Shown piece after piece: positions 1 through 10,337 of a stretch of 18,971 bases of DNA. Each line of letters opens with the position of its first letter. The first letter of the stretch is position 1. The position numbers and the translations under genes are program-made. The notes below the pieces were generated by a model that saw only the letters and a program-made list of their open reading frames with translations, had not been told where the DNA came from and made no database searches. The stretch is from Conidiobolus incongruus B7586 (taxonomy: Eukaryota > Entomophthoromycota > Entomophthoromycetes > Entomophthorales > Conidiobolaceae): positions 1 through 18,971 of the forward strand of contig JNEM01006934.1 in the NCBI GenBank assembly GCA_000697335.1. Reading direction: 5' to 3'.

Positions 1-2059
1 TTATTTAATTTTTGCACCAATATTATATAATAATAAATTAATTTAAAATATCAATATTATAAAATTATAAATTAAATAATAACATAAATTAAGTGAATTA
101 ATTTAATTAGATATTATTTTAGATTTGAAGAAATAGGAATTTTTTAACTATAATATTAATTTTAAATAATAAAACATATATAAAAAAAATAAAAAAATAT
201 ATAATCTTCAATTATAAATATATAATGGTTTTAATTTCATTAAGAAATTAATTTTTTATAATTTATTGCTCATTTAATATATTCAAATTAAATAATAAAT
301 ATTATTAGTTTATTATTTTAATATCAATAAAGATTAATTATAAATTTTCAGAAACCATTTAAAATATATAAGTAGTTTTTAATCATTAAATAAAATTTAG
401 ATTAATAATATACCACTAGATAAATGACTTTAAAGCTAAAAGTAAAATTATTTAAGACTTATTTAAATCTCAAAAATCAAACTTAATTGTTGCTCTTTTA
501 GCTATCAATTAAGCTAAAATTTATATTAACAAATATTTTTTATTTTAGTAATAAAATTATCGAGATATTTGAATATTAATCATATAAGTATTGTATATAT
601 ATATATATAATAACGTTTAAACTAAAATAAATTAATAAAAATTTATAATAGGTATTTGATAACTTAATTCAAATTCAAAAACTAGAATATCTATCGCTAA
701 GAAATCTTATTGAAATATAGCCAAAAATTAAGGTTTGTATAGTCAATCATTAAAATTGATATATTTTAAATCTTTTTATATAATCCATTATTTAAATATA
801 AATCAAAATATTCAATTAAGCTAAATTATTCCTTTTTAAAAATATTATTAAATCTATATTTAATTTATAAATTAATTATATCTATTAAAATAAACTTTAA
901 TATTATTTTTTATCTTTATTTATTTTTTAAAAGAAAATAATTAATTGGAAACTTTATATTATATTTTTAAATAATAATATTTTTAATGAATTATTTTAAA
1001 ATAATTTAAAATATCAGTTATTTGATATGATAATTATAAAATACTAAATTTTATAATAAAGTTTTTAATTAATATAGTTAGAAAAAATTACCATATTTAG
1101 TATATTCCTTAGGTTATAACCTCTAAAACTATAATTGTTTTTTGTAAATAAAAAATAATTTATAAGAAAGTTATTGAAGAAAAATTCAATTAATTTATAA
1201 ATTATCAAATTTCAGTCTTTAAAAAAAGATTTGCTTTTTAAGTATTAGAAGTTTATCAAAAATATACCGAAAAGCTATTGATAATAAATAAAAATATTAA
1301 TTTAATATTATATATTAATACATTTATTTTTTTAATCATACAAAATACTTATTATTTTAATTATAAAATAATAAAATAATAAGCTTGGTCAAATAATAAA
1401 ATTAATTTCAAATATTAAATAATATATCAATTTAAATTATCAAAATACAGAAAATTTTCACTTTAAGAATATATATAAAATAAAAATAAAGGCTGATAAT
1501 AAATAAAAACTTATTAAAAAACATTTAGTGAAATATTTTGATTAGTATATATTAAAATATTTTTGTAATATTAGATTAAATATAAATTTTCATTATAACT
1601 ATTGGTATATTTTAGATTTAAATCAATAGTTTTATCAAAATATATTTAACAAAATAAAAAATAAACCATATACATAATATTGTATTTTAATTTTTTTTGA
1701 ATTATTTAATAAATATATTTTTTATATTATAAATTATATAAAGCAATTTAGGTAATAAACTGTAAATTTTTGATATCAAATCAAAATTCAAAAATTTAAA
1801 ATTAATGATGTTTGTAAAATAAATATTTTATTGAGTTTTATAAATTATTCGAGTTTTATGTAATAATAAAAATATATTGAGGTATAATGATGTTTAATTA
1901 ATAAATATAAAAAATAGAATTAAAATCTCCTTTAATAAAATTTTATTATAAATATAATAATTGTTTGATTTTAAATAACTTATTTTGAATTAATTCAAAA
2001 GATATTAAATTAAATTAAAATTATAAAATGATATACTTTTAAGTAAGTTTTTAATAGTA
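1..2059. other. Very AT-rich spacer, no gene seen
   Basis: Only a handful of G and C per line, with dense stops in all frames and no open frame above background. It contains the (TA)8 tract at 594-609 and nothing else that I can support. Confidence 0.7.
594..609. repeat. (TA)8 microsatellite
   Basis: Sixteen alternating T/A bases in left spacer. Confidence 0.85.
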
Positions 2060-2850
2060 ATTATAACAAAAGATTTCATTTGTCAGTTTAACAATATCGT
2101 TGTTATTAATAGTTTAATAAAAAGGAATTATACTTAGAATCAATAAAATGGTTCTCTAAGTTTAAATAGAGATTATTTATAGCATATTGAGATGGAAAAT
2201 ATTATAAACTCTGCTTCGTATATTTATTATATAATTGGAGTGAAGAAAATGATAATTGAAACCATTTAACGTTAAGTTTCTAATAAAGTATCCCAAATAA
2301 CTAAAAATATTAATAGGTTATATGAGGTTAATAATATGATTTGAAGGATTATAGATAAATAATCAATTATAGTGGAATTATCAATTTATATTGGTTTAAG
2401 TTATTTGACCGAACCTGAGAATATTTTAGAATTTCAGTTAAAAAATTATAATTAGATATTTGAAATTGTTATAAGTAGACATAGATAAATATCATGTAAT
2501 TGTAGTAGATAGTAAAGTCAGTATAGTGGAGAGGAAGACTTAAATCAGTGATGACGTAATCAATTTAATATATCAGTATGTTTATTTGAGATTCGAATAT
2601 ATTGGTTAATATAGTTATATTAAAAGATAAGTAGATGGTACCAAAATACAGTATAATATTGATAAGGATAATCTTAATCTTAGGAAATAATCGTGATTAA
2701 CAAAAATTAAGAAAATAGTAAAAATTGATATGAAAAGGAGAAGAACCATGTATATTTGTTAAGCCAATGGTATTTATAGAATTAAATTAACCTTTAAAGT
2801 ATGAGTAACTTGATTCATTAAAAGTTAGTATTTAGAATGAGATTTGTATA
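2060..2850 (+). pseudogene. G-rich, gene-like but heavily broken stretch
   Basis: This stretch has somewhat more G and C than its surroundings and a marked excess of G over C on the plus strand (for example 14 G against 5 C in 2521-2580, and 11 against 3 in 2461-2520). Short plus-strand pieces look protein-like, for example around 2185-2245 and 2375-2410, but every frame is broken many times. I read it as an old gene or mobile-element body worn down by mutation. The family is unknown. Confidence 0.28.
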
Positions 2851-3461
2851 TAAGAAATTTGAGAACTAGTCTTTTAACATATCAAATCTTAATTTAGTTA
2901 CCAATCAAAAATATACTTTTAATAAATTATTTAATTTGATAATAAATTATTTAAATAAATTTATAAATAATTCACCTGAATTATTAACATTAAATTTAAT
3001 CATTAAAAAATATTACAAAAGAACATATTTTAAATTATATAAAATAAATAAAAATTAAAAATTTATAGGTATGATAACTTAAATAAAAATATTATTTGAA
3101 AAAATTTTTTATAAAAGATTAATGTTTTATTTGTAATTAATTTTTATTATTTAGCAAAGTTGGAGTTTTATCAGTTAACATTTATACCAAATCATTATAT
3201 ATTTTTTTGAGATTCTACTATATAAGTGAAAATAGTGCTAATGAAATTCAACCTTATAATTAACCATTAATCTTCATTCAAATTTTAAAAAAAATTAACA
3301 AAAATAATTCGTTCTATAATATGTTATAATAAAGGTTAATAGAAAGCGATAAGTAAAATCATTAAATAAGATATTTAATATCCAATTAAATATTATAATT
3401 TACATATCATTATTATTTATTATATATGTTGCGTGTGATTGATTATCTATTGTATTCTAGA
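2851..3461. other. AT-rich spacer downstream of ATG22
   Basis: It holds the 3' flank of ATG22 (minus strand), including an AATAAA at 3416-3421 about 40 bases past the stop. No other feature is visible. Confidence 0.6.
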
Positions 3462-5087
3462 TTATTGATTGAGTTTCAAACTTTGAGATCTTCCTTTTTC
3501 CATATCTACATAAGTCGTTAAAATGATGCTTAAAGCAACTAATACAAAACCAATCCACAAGCTATCTCTTATCCTACCAGTGATTCCAGTTAGGATCGCT
3601 GAGCCAAAAGGTGTAAACCATCCTCCACTGCCACCGCAAATTTGTCCCAATCCAAAGAACTTTGATTCCATACCCTTAGGGACCGTTTGAGAAAACAGTA
3701 CAAGGTACAATGTGGTAATAGGACCGTATAGAAGATTATAAATACAGCAATAAATAATCACTTCTATAAAAGAATGCAACCCCCATTGCTGTGTGAAATT
3801 ACCAGCAATTGAATATATGTTTAATAACAGTAATATCACCATATTAATTAATAGTAAATTTTGAGTCGATATTTTAGTAATCTTTTTGATATATTGACTC
3901 AATTGTAGTCCTATAATTTGCACAATTGGACCAATTGAAATAATATAAAATATATAGTCACTCTGAACGTTTAAATCAGTAGATGCTATTAACAGTGGAA
4001 TATTTAATAGACCATTGATACCATCAGAAATAAACATATATCCTAGTAATAGAATAAATAATTGTGAGTGATCTTTAGCACACTTAAATGTGTCTTTAAT
4101 TGTGCAGAAAACATATGGTACGCGCTTTGAGATCGGCATAATCGGGGGTCCTCTGCGATCTTTGAGTAAGATTAGCGCAATAATACCGATTATTAACCAA
4201 AAGAAACCACATATTCCCATTCCAATCTGTAAGCTTAAAATAGAACCATTCATGAAATATGATATTGTAGCGCATGCTAAACATATGATTGTCGCACTAA
4301 TCAGAGAAGCAGTTGTTCCTTTACTCAGCAACTGGTTGGTGAATTCGTCAATATGTTGATCTTTTGACATCTCGCAATTGATGGTGTCTATTTTTGGTGA
4401 AAAACGCGCCATAATCGGTAAATATGCCAAAATATAAGATATATACCCTGTAAAACTTAACTCAGAAACAATGACACTAATAGCAGCAAACCAATATAAT
4501 TGAGGTGAATATGATAAAAAGTAAGAAAAACAAGCAAATGAACCAATTATTGTGAAAACTAGTAATGCTAACCGCTTTCCCTCTAAAATTGAATTAGTCA
4601 GACATAATCATTATTCAATTTATTTAGTTACTTACTACCAAAATCGATCAATGGACTTAATATTAACAATACAATAATTTGAACAAAATTAGACACTGCT
4701 GTTACTCCTAACGAAAAAGAAGCAAGATCTATCAAAATACCATTAATATTCAGGTAGCAGCGAGCGTTTCCAATAGTTGGATCGCAAGATGTGACTAGAT
4801 CAGACTGAATTGCAGCCTGTGAGCTCAGTTGCTGTAAAATTACCGCTGCGGCCGAGCCATCCAAAATCCTAAAAGGACCTGACTAAAAATGATTAAGTAT
4901 CAATAAAAATCGATCACAGTATAATACTTACCGCAGACCAACTTAAAATAAAGCCCCATTGTTCTTTAGAAGTTGTTGGTGTAATATCTTCTTTTGTGAA
5001 AGCCTTTTGTATACATACTGTTTGATTGATATTAGCCTCAATTTCACTCAATTCGCTATCACTCTTTTTCACGGTCAATGTATTCAT
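3462..5087 (-). CDS. ATG22: ATG22-type vacuolar amino-acid effluxer (MFS family), three exons
   Basis: Three exons (4932-5087, 4636-4882, 3462-4582) splice to 1524 bases, or 507 residues plus stop, close to the roughly 530 residues of yeast Atg22. Proteins of this family sit in the vacuole membrane and export amino acids such as leucine, isoleucine and tyrosine released when autophagic bodies are broken down. What the sequence shows: a hydrophilic N-terminus of about 43 residues, two cysteines in a probable lumenal loop (C85, C94), many hydrophobic membrane segments, the family-like GYMFISDGINGLL stretch (about 315-327), and the glycine-rich loop before the last helices (GLGQICGGSGGW, about 445-456) followed by TGRIRDS (469-475). 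The start is the first ATG after an in-frame stop at 5127-5129. Both introns have GTAAGT donors and TTTTAG acceptors, and the joined frame stays open. An AATAAA lies about 40 bases past the stop, which means little in such AT-rich DNA. The family call is strong; the substrate is inferred from relatives. Confidence 0.93.
4583..4635 (-). other. ATG22 intron 2 (53 nt)
   Basis: The donor reads GTAAGTAA and the acceptor AATTTTAG, with a branch-like GACTAAT about 15 bases before the acceptor. The exon before it ends one base into a codon, and the exon after it supplies the other two bases, giving lysine 135. Without removal the frame hits a stop at 4628-4630. Confidence 0.88.
4883..4931 (-). other. 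ATG22 intron 1 (49 nt)
   Basis: The donor reads GTAAGT directly after the alanine codon that ends exon 1. The acceptor is TTTTTAG, with a branch-like TACTTAATC just upstream of it. The junction is phase 0. The nearby alternative AG, four bases further on, would break the frame, so the first AG is the one used. Confidence 0.86.
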
Positions 5088-5218
5088 TATCAACCCAAAT
5101 ATAGATTTAAATGTGACTACTATTAACTAACCAGAATATTGTACTGATATTAGAGTATTCCGAAGAACAAGTTGTATAATTTAGAAAAATAGAATTTTCT
5201 ATAATACCCAAGCTTTAC

Positions 5219-5227
5219 TATATATAC
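5219..5227 (-). promoter_or_regulatory. Possible TATA box of ATG22
   Basis: A TATATATA tract lies about 130 bases upstream of the ATG22 start codon, a sensible distance for a fungal core promoter. It is flanked by short inverted arms (CCAAG and CTTGG). TA tracts are common throughout this window, so position is the main support. Confidence 0.3.
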
Positions 5228-5229
5228 AC

Positions 5230-5944
5230 TTGGTAATTTAATTATATAAGACAAAATTCAATTTATCAAGATAATCAGGAGTTGGTAATCTTAACACATT
5301 TTCAATTCATTGGTTAATTTTATTTTTGAAAATTGGATAATTATTAAGCTAAAAATATTATAATTTGCATTAATGTTTATTAGAGATATGATTAATTGAG
5401 AACTTGTTTATCTTAAAGTTAAATCAATTTACCCTTAATATAGTCAATATAATATTAAGTTCATATTATGGCTCATATTTTAGCTAAATTATTGTTAGAT
5501 ACGACATTAATAATTATTATAATAATATAAGTCAAAATAATTTTTTTTAAAATTATATTTTAAAGGTATTTAATTAAATCTAAATTTATTGAGATTTTTT
5601 TTAATTGCATTATTCAAATAATTTTATTAAAAATTAGAGAGAGAAAAAAAATTAAAATTTCGATTAATACTATTTAATGACTAGAGAATTTTTTAAATAT
5701 ATATATATATATATAACTAAACTCTATTACCTTATCATTTTTAATTTCTCAATTATTTTAATAATGAATTTTTTTTTCAAAATATTTTAAAAATTTTATA
5801 ATTTAATTAAAATTTAAATAATATTCATCATATATAATATTTCAAAATTATAGAATAAAAAATTAATTGATAAATTATAATGATAAATATATAATGTAAT
5901 TTTATCACCTTTCAAAATTCTGGTAATTTAAATGATATAATATT
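5230..5944. other. AT-rich spacer upstream of ATG22
   Basis: Beyond the probable core promoter there is only AT-rich DNA with homopolymer A/T runs and the (AT)9 tract. No open frame or structured element was found. Confidence 0.6.
5697..5715. repeat. (AT)9 microsatellite
   Basis: Nineteen alternating A/T bases in spacer between ATG22 and the relic island. Confidence 0.85.
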
Positions 5945-6260
5945 TTTTTATTCAAGATCTACCTATGGAGGGGGGTTAATCTAATGATGTGACAAAGATC
6001 CTCAACCTATTTTGATTATTTCTCCAACTTGATCTGAATTATTTGGATTAAAATTTCTCCAAATTGCATATGTCAAATAATATTAAATATATAAACGAAT
6101 AAAATCTTTCTTTATTATTAGAATTAAAAAAAAGGTAAAGATGAGATTCTAGATTGATTTTTAATTATTTTTAAATTTAATATTTAAATTTGTATAATTT
6201 TAGTAAGATAAAATAGAGAGTACTAAAAAAATATTTATTTATTGATTTTTTTTGATTGTT

Positions 6261-6278
6261 GCGGATCTGGAGGTCCGC
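6261..6278. other. GC-rich 7-bp hairpin with tetraloop
   Basis: GCGGATC and GGTCCGC pair over seven base pairs (one T-G wobble when read on the plus strand) around the loop TGGA. In DNA where G and C are scarce, such a compact GC stem is unlikely to be mere background. Confidence 0.5.
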
Positions 6279-6426
6279 TCGCCATTCAACTTTAACCGTC
6301 CGTCATGTTTCCGAATGTAAAATTACAGGCTATAACAATAATTGGAGTTTCAACACATTGGCAAATGACTAACCACGCTATAAAATAATCTCTGGGTACC
6401 TATTTGCTCAGGAATCATCTTGATCA

Positions 6427-6494
6427 GGGCCAAGTCTTACACCTTGATATTTTAATAAAACCCTTGAAAGTATCTCGTTAGTCTTCCTTGGCCC
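6427..6494. repeat. Perfect 8-bp inverted repeat, arms 52 bases apart
   Basis: GGGCCAAG at 6427-6434 is the exact reverse complement of CTTGGCCC at 6487-6494. The intervening 52 bases contain a small AT hairpin (TTTTA/TAAAA type). The arms could close a stem in an RNA or be the remains of paired ends of a small element. Confidence 0.5.
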
Positions 6495-6560
6495 GTTTTA
6501 TCGAATCTACATGATCTTTATTGCAAGTCTACTTTCTAGAAAACCTGTAATAGAATTGAA

Positions 6561-7260
6561 CTAATGAACATAATTTAGCTTTGGTATTGCATTTGCAATA
6601 TTATAATCATAAATCATAAATTTAATATATTAATAAAATATCTTATTATAATATTTTTTAATTAATATTACATATATTAATTTTTTTTATCTGATAAATA
6701 TATTTAATTAAATTTATTAATAATTATAAAAAAAATTATTTTTTTTGAAAGTTAAAATTTTATTAAAATTTCATAAATATATACTAAAAAAGTTGATTAT
6801 ATTATAAAATTCCGATAATTTGATAAATAAATATAAATCAATATTGAGTAATAAATTATAAAGTTTAATTTTTTTAAAATAATTTTCATATGACCTTAAA
6901 TTTTTAATACGCTATTATCGGATATAATTTTCTTTGATAATTATTTAAATTTCTAAATTAAATATTGGTAAATGAATAATAATAATGATAAAAATATTTA
7001 ATATCAATTTATATTAATTATTATATTACTATTTAATTCAATATATTACAATTACAAATATAACCGAATATTTTATCATCAATTCACATTTTTTACTATT
7101 TTAATGTCATTTCATATATATAGATATAAGATTTATCCAATTATCATTATTACTTAATATATCAAACTACTGTTTTACTGATATTTCTTTACATTTATTT
7201 AAACACACAATATTGTATAATTCTATATAAATGTAGATATATGGGTTTTATTATAAAAAA
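6561..7260. other. AT-rich spacer
   Basis: It begins with a small palindrome, ATTGCA-TT-TGCAAT, near 6585-6600. The rest is low-complexity A/T with no coding signal. Confidence 0.6.
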
Positions 7261-7549
7261 TGTTTGGTGGTCAATACAATCAATAATGATTGGATAGGGG
7301 ATGATCATTGATATCTTCCTATATGATAATCAATTACTTAAATCCTTCAACTCAAAGGCCATGATACATCACTTTAACTCGACTAATCATATTAACTCAA
7401 TACTTGTAATTACCACAATAACCCATCCAAATTTGAACTTGATCACATCAATCAATCAATGTTTAATTATATCAATGGATGTTTCTTCAAGATTGATTAT
7501 GATCATTAAATCTCTATAACTACTATCAAAGTATTCCTTTTCTAAATAT

Positions 7550-7786
7550 TTAGCAACATTGATAAAAGTGTTGAAATAGGCTTATTCTACTTCTATAAAA
7601 CTTACAAAAACAATCACAGTCAAGATCAACTGATATTGTAACTCCCAGAGTCAAGGTATTACATTTATTCGCAGTTTTCACAACAATCGCAGGTTCCACA
7701 TCGCAAAATACATTAAGATTAATATAAAGGTAGATCACATTGTTAGATTTGTTTAATTGAGCATAAAAGTATGATTTTACATGCAT
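7550..7786 (-). CDS. Possible small protein or first exon, unknown function
   Basis: An ATG-started open frame of 78 codons, preceded by an in-frame TAA three codons upstream. It lies in a patch (about 7260-7800) less AT-rich than its surroundings and uses mixed codons rather than the AAT/AAA/TTA bias of chance frames here. The middle (EPAIVVKTANKCNTLTLGV) looks protein-like, and the C-terminal third is cysteine-rich (six cysteines). A perfect GTAAGT donor at 7600-7605 and a branch-like GCTAAAT plus TTTAG at about 7542-7554 suggest a 64-base intron. However, splicing there would bring a stop codon at the junction. A second open stretch lies on the same strand in another frame (7456-7581). It may be a small gene, one exon of a gene I cannot complete, or an eroded gene. 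No family recognised. Confidence 0.28.
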   Translation of the reverse strand: MHVKSYFYAQLNKSNNVIYLYINLNVFCDVEPAIVVKTANKCNTLTLGVTISVDLDCDCFCKFYRSRISLFQHFYQCC

Positions 7787-7866
7787 AAATAATTAAAATA
7801 AAATCAATGTTTTATTTCAGAACTTAGAAAACAAATTAATATTAAAAATTCTATATTAAAAATATT

Positions 7867-7887
7867 TTATTATTATTATTATTATTA
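7867..7887 (+). repeat. (TTA)7 microsatellite
   Basis: Seven perfect TTA units about 80 bases upstream of the small minus-strand ORF at 7550-7786. Confidence 0.88.
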
Positions 7888-8845
7888 CTATAATAGGTAT
7901 TAATAATTATTAATTTAATAATTTAATAAAATATAAATATTAATTTATATAAATTATAAAATTATAAAAATTAATATTAAAATAATAAATTAGAATAATA
8001 TTAAAAATATAAAAAGATTAAATTATAGTTAAAAGACTATATCTAGTGTGAATTTTATTAAAATATAATAAAATTAATAAAATTACTATTTATTAATTTA
8101 TTTTTATTAACCTATTTTAACTTTATAATATAATAATTAATAAAACTATAAATAAAATTTTAAATTAAAATTAAAATTTATATTTAATAAAATTAAAGAA
8201 TATAAAGTAATTAATAGATTTAATTAAATTTTATACTATTCTATTATTGCTGATTATTTTTGATATTATATTTGAATCAGTTTAAATTTATTTATCAATA
8301 GTTGATCATTAACTATTTTTAATATCTTTCAATTTTTTAATATTGGATTAATATTATGTATATATAATTCAAATTGAAATTAATCTTAATGAAGTATTGG
8401 TTATTCTAAAATGATTTAATATATAATCAATATAAGAAAAATATACTTTAATATTCAACAAATAAATATTAATAACAGATCATGAAATATGCAATAAAAT
8501 CCATTTTCAGTAAATTTATATTATAATTTCAAATATTAAAATGTTGTTATATCAGTGTATTAATTATATTTAATTAAAATTAATTATTACATTACTTACA
8601 AGTCAAAGTTTCCTTATATCAACTTAATATCAAAATAATTATTACTCTAAGTTATGATTAGCTATGGTTCTGATGTTTTATTGATATTATCAAGATGATG
8701 GATATATATATTTTTTTATAGTATTTCATTCTTTGATTTGATCTAATAATTAAAATTCAATATAAATAAAAATTCTTCAAAATTATTGCAAAGACATAAT
8801 TGATTGAATAATTGATGAGTAGTAACTAATTATATATTCATAATA

Positions 8846-8855
8846 AATGCCCATT
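8846..8855. repeat. Dispersed core AATGCCCATT, first of four related copies
   Basis: The 10-mer AATGCCCATT is found on the plus strand here and at 15700-15709 and 17278-17287. A fourth site (TTGCCCATT) lies at 14226-14234. All are in the same orientation. On the minus strand the 15700, 17278 and 14226 copies can be read in a frame giving W-A followed by hydrophobic residues. Confidence 0.4.
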
Positions 8856-9129
8856 GTAATTTATAAAACTAATATATTTGGAATATGAATTCTCAAACAT
8901 TTTTCAACTGTTGAATCAAAATACTTATATTTGAATTAAAGTTTGAAACATTTTAATACACTAATTTTTTTGAATGATCTATCAAAATATAACTGATACA
9001 ATATAAATAATGATGAAAATGATATAATTGTAGTTAATTATTACTTGGTTTAATAGAAATTTATTTAGAAACATTTGATTGATACAGTTTTAAATAAATT
9101 ATTTAAACTCCTCGTCCTCCATCGATTTT

Positions 9130-9216
9130 CTAATTGTCTTTAATATCCACGATAATTATACTAAGCACAATTAAAAAAGTAATTGCTATAACTCTATGTT
9201 GTATAATACTATTCAT
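9130..9216 (-). CDS. Tiny ORF, 28 residues, one membrane segment (doubtful)
   Basis: ATG to TAG encodes 28 residues, with a hydrophobic run (VIAITFLIVLSIIIV) able to cross a membrane once. Yeast Ost4, a 36-residue subunit of oligosaccharyltransferase, has the similar AITFGIV in the same relative place, but lacks any other clear match, and the MI(S/T)D start of Ost4 is absent here. Hydrophobic peptides arise easily from AT-rich DNA (ATT, TTA, GTT codons), so chance is the leading explanation. Confidence 0.1.
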   Translation of the reverse strand: MNSIIQHRVIAITFLIVLSIIIVDIKDN

Positions 9217-9444
9217 TAAGTTTAAAGTTTTTAATATATTGATAAACATAATTGTATTACTTTATAATTCTGATAAAGTTAATATAAAATAATATAAATT
9301 TTATTAGTTATTAACTTTTCTTTTTGAGATTTTAAAAAAATAATTGCATTTAATTAACTTATTAAAGCATTTAAATATAATTAATTATTTAGCATTAAAA
9401 AAATTTGTGTTTTTACTGATTGTTTAGGATTTTAGCAAAATTAA

Positions 9445-9465
9445 ATATATATATATATATATATA
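9445..9465. repeat. (AT)10 microsatellite
   Basis: Twenty-one alternating A/T bases. Similar shorter tracts lie at 594-609 and 5697-5715. They are typical slippage products of AT-rich spacer. Confidence 0.85.
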
Positions 9466-9889
9466 ATAATTAAGGTTGAAATTTGTGAAATATGAGATTA
9501 ATAAAATTATATTCAATATAATATTATTTTTATACTAACCCTACTATTAACGAATGGAAATTGTTTAAATTTATTATTATAAAATGAATACATATTTGAT
9601 AATTAATATTAAATGATATCATTCTTTATTCTCCTGCAAAAAATCAATACCTAATTCTCAATTATTTTTGCAATATTAAAATACTTTAATATTATTTTAA
9701 TACCTTAAAATTTAGATATGCAAATTAAATATTAGTAAAATTAATTCAAATCCTAATAATGTATTTAATTAGAGCCAGTTTTTAGAAATGGTTATACTCG
9801 TATAATTTAATGGTTTTTTTGTAATACTTGAATAAATTTGATAATTATTAATTCGAAATTATAGTGAAAAAAAGGTAAAAAAGATCAAC

Positions 9890-9941
9890 ACCGGAAGTTC
9901 CTCCGAGTTAACAAATAAACCCAACTAGGAAGACTTTCGGT
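9890..9941. other. 17-bp imperfect hairpin in AT-rich spacer, possible structured RNA
   Basis: The arms pair as ACCGGAAG with CTTTCGGT (8 bp, one G-U), TTCCT with AGGAA (5 bp) and AGTT with AACT (4 bp). They are separated by a 2-base bulge (9932-9933) and a 3-base bulge (9903-9905), with a 13-base loop (9910-9922). It is the most GC-rich spot in several kb. On the minus strand it is followed within seven bases by a run of six T (9877-9882) and then seven T (9867-9873), as RNA polymerase III stops would be, but A/T runs are common here. Either strand could be transcribed. The minus strand is also open across it, so a coding remnant is possible. Confidence 0.4.
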
Positions 9942-10286
9942 ATTCTTAAAATTGAAAGAATGATTTGAGATGCAAAATTAATTATATTAATTATATTAAT
10001 TAATGCTAACTAATAATATATCTTTACATATACTTATATTTATATTCATAGTTTTTTAAAAAAAAGATTTTAAAATTATAAATAATATAAATAATGGAAA
10101 TGATAAAATCTGATAAAATTTTAATATTTAAAAGTTTTTAAAAGAAAAAAAAATTAATTAATATATAATTCAATTAAAAAAATATTTATAAAATTTTATA
10201 ATTATACATTTTGATTTATTTAATTTTCTTATATATAAATATATTAATTTTATATTTAACAATATTAATCATTTTTTGAAAGAATT

Positions 10287-10289
<3 letters not shown>

Positions 10290-10325
<36 letters not shown>

Positions 10326-10337
10326 GAGAAAGAGAAA
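10290..10337 (+). repeat. (AG)16 microsatellite within a 48-base polypurine tract
   Basis: (AG)16 occupies 10291-10322 and is followed by GAAGAGAAAGAGAAA, so 48 consecutive bases are purine. The mirror symmetry of the (AG)n core makes triplex (H-DNA) formation possible in principle. Confidence 0.92.

Larger units (their letters stand above)
5945..6560. pseudogene. GC-richer relic island, possibly an old retroelement fragment or RNA gene
   Basis: Two less AT-rich patches (about 5945-6080 and 6255-6560) stand out in spacer DNA. Both strands hold protein-like stretches broken several times, so nothing intact is encoded. On the minus strand a patch at 6005-6082 is open and gene-like. On the plus strand, a short stretch near 6480-6510 (SLARFIEST) faintly recalls the segment that follows the reverse-transcriptase core in DIRS/Ngaro-type elements. 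That resemblance is from memory and weak. No terminal repeats could be assigned. If it is such an element, it is a short and old fragment. The competing reading is a structured RNA, because strong inverted repeats lie inside (see 6261-6278 and 6427-6494). Confidence 0.3.

Noticed and set aside
4090-4359. Open frames on the opposite strand and in another minus frame inside ATG22 exon 3 (4090-4359 plus, 4096-4284 minus)
   Set aside because: They overlap a well-supported conserved exon and have no family-like sequence. They are shadows of ATG22.
6440-6490. Minus-strand resemblance to the start of U3 snoRNA (AAGACT, then ATACTTTCA near GGG)
   Set aside because: The spacing is wrong, and the box A, C/C' and D motifs could not be found in order. 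Left as a model search to run.
7301-7519. Plus-strand open frame of 72 codons
   Set aside because: Repetitive I/N/S/L composition, with ATCA-type repeats making up part of it and no recognisable pattern. The minus strand of the same patch looks more gene-like.
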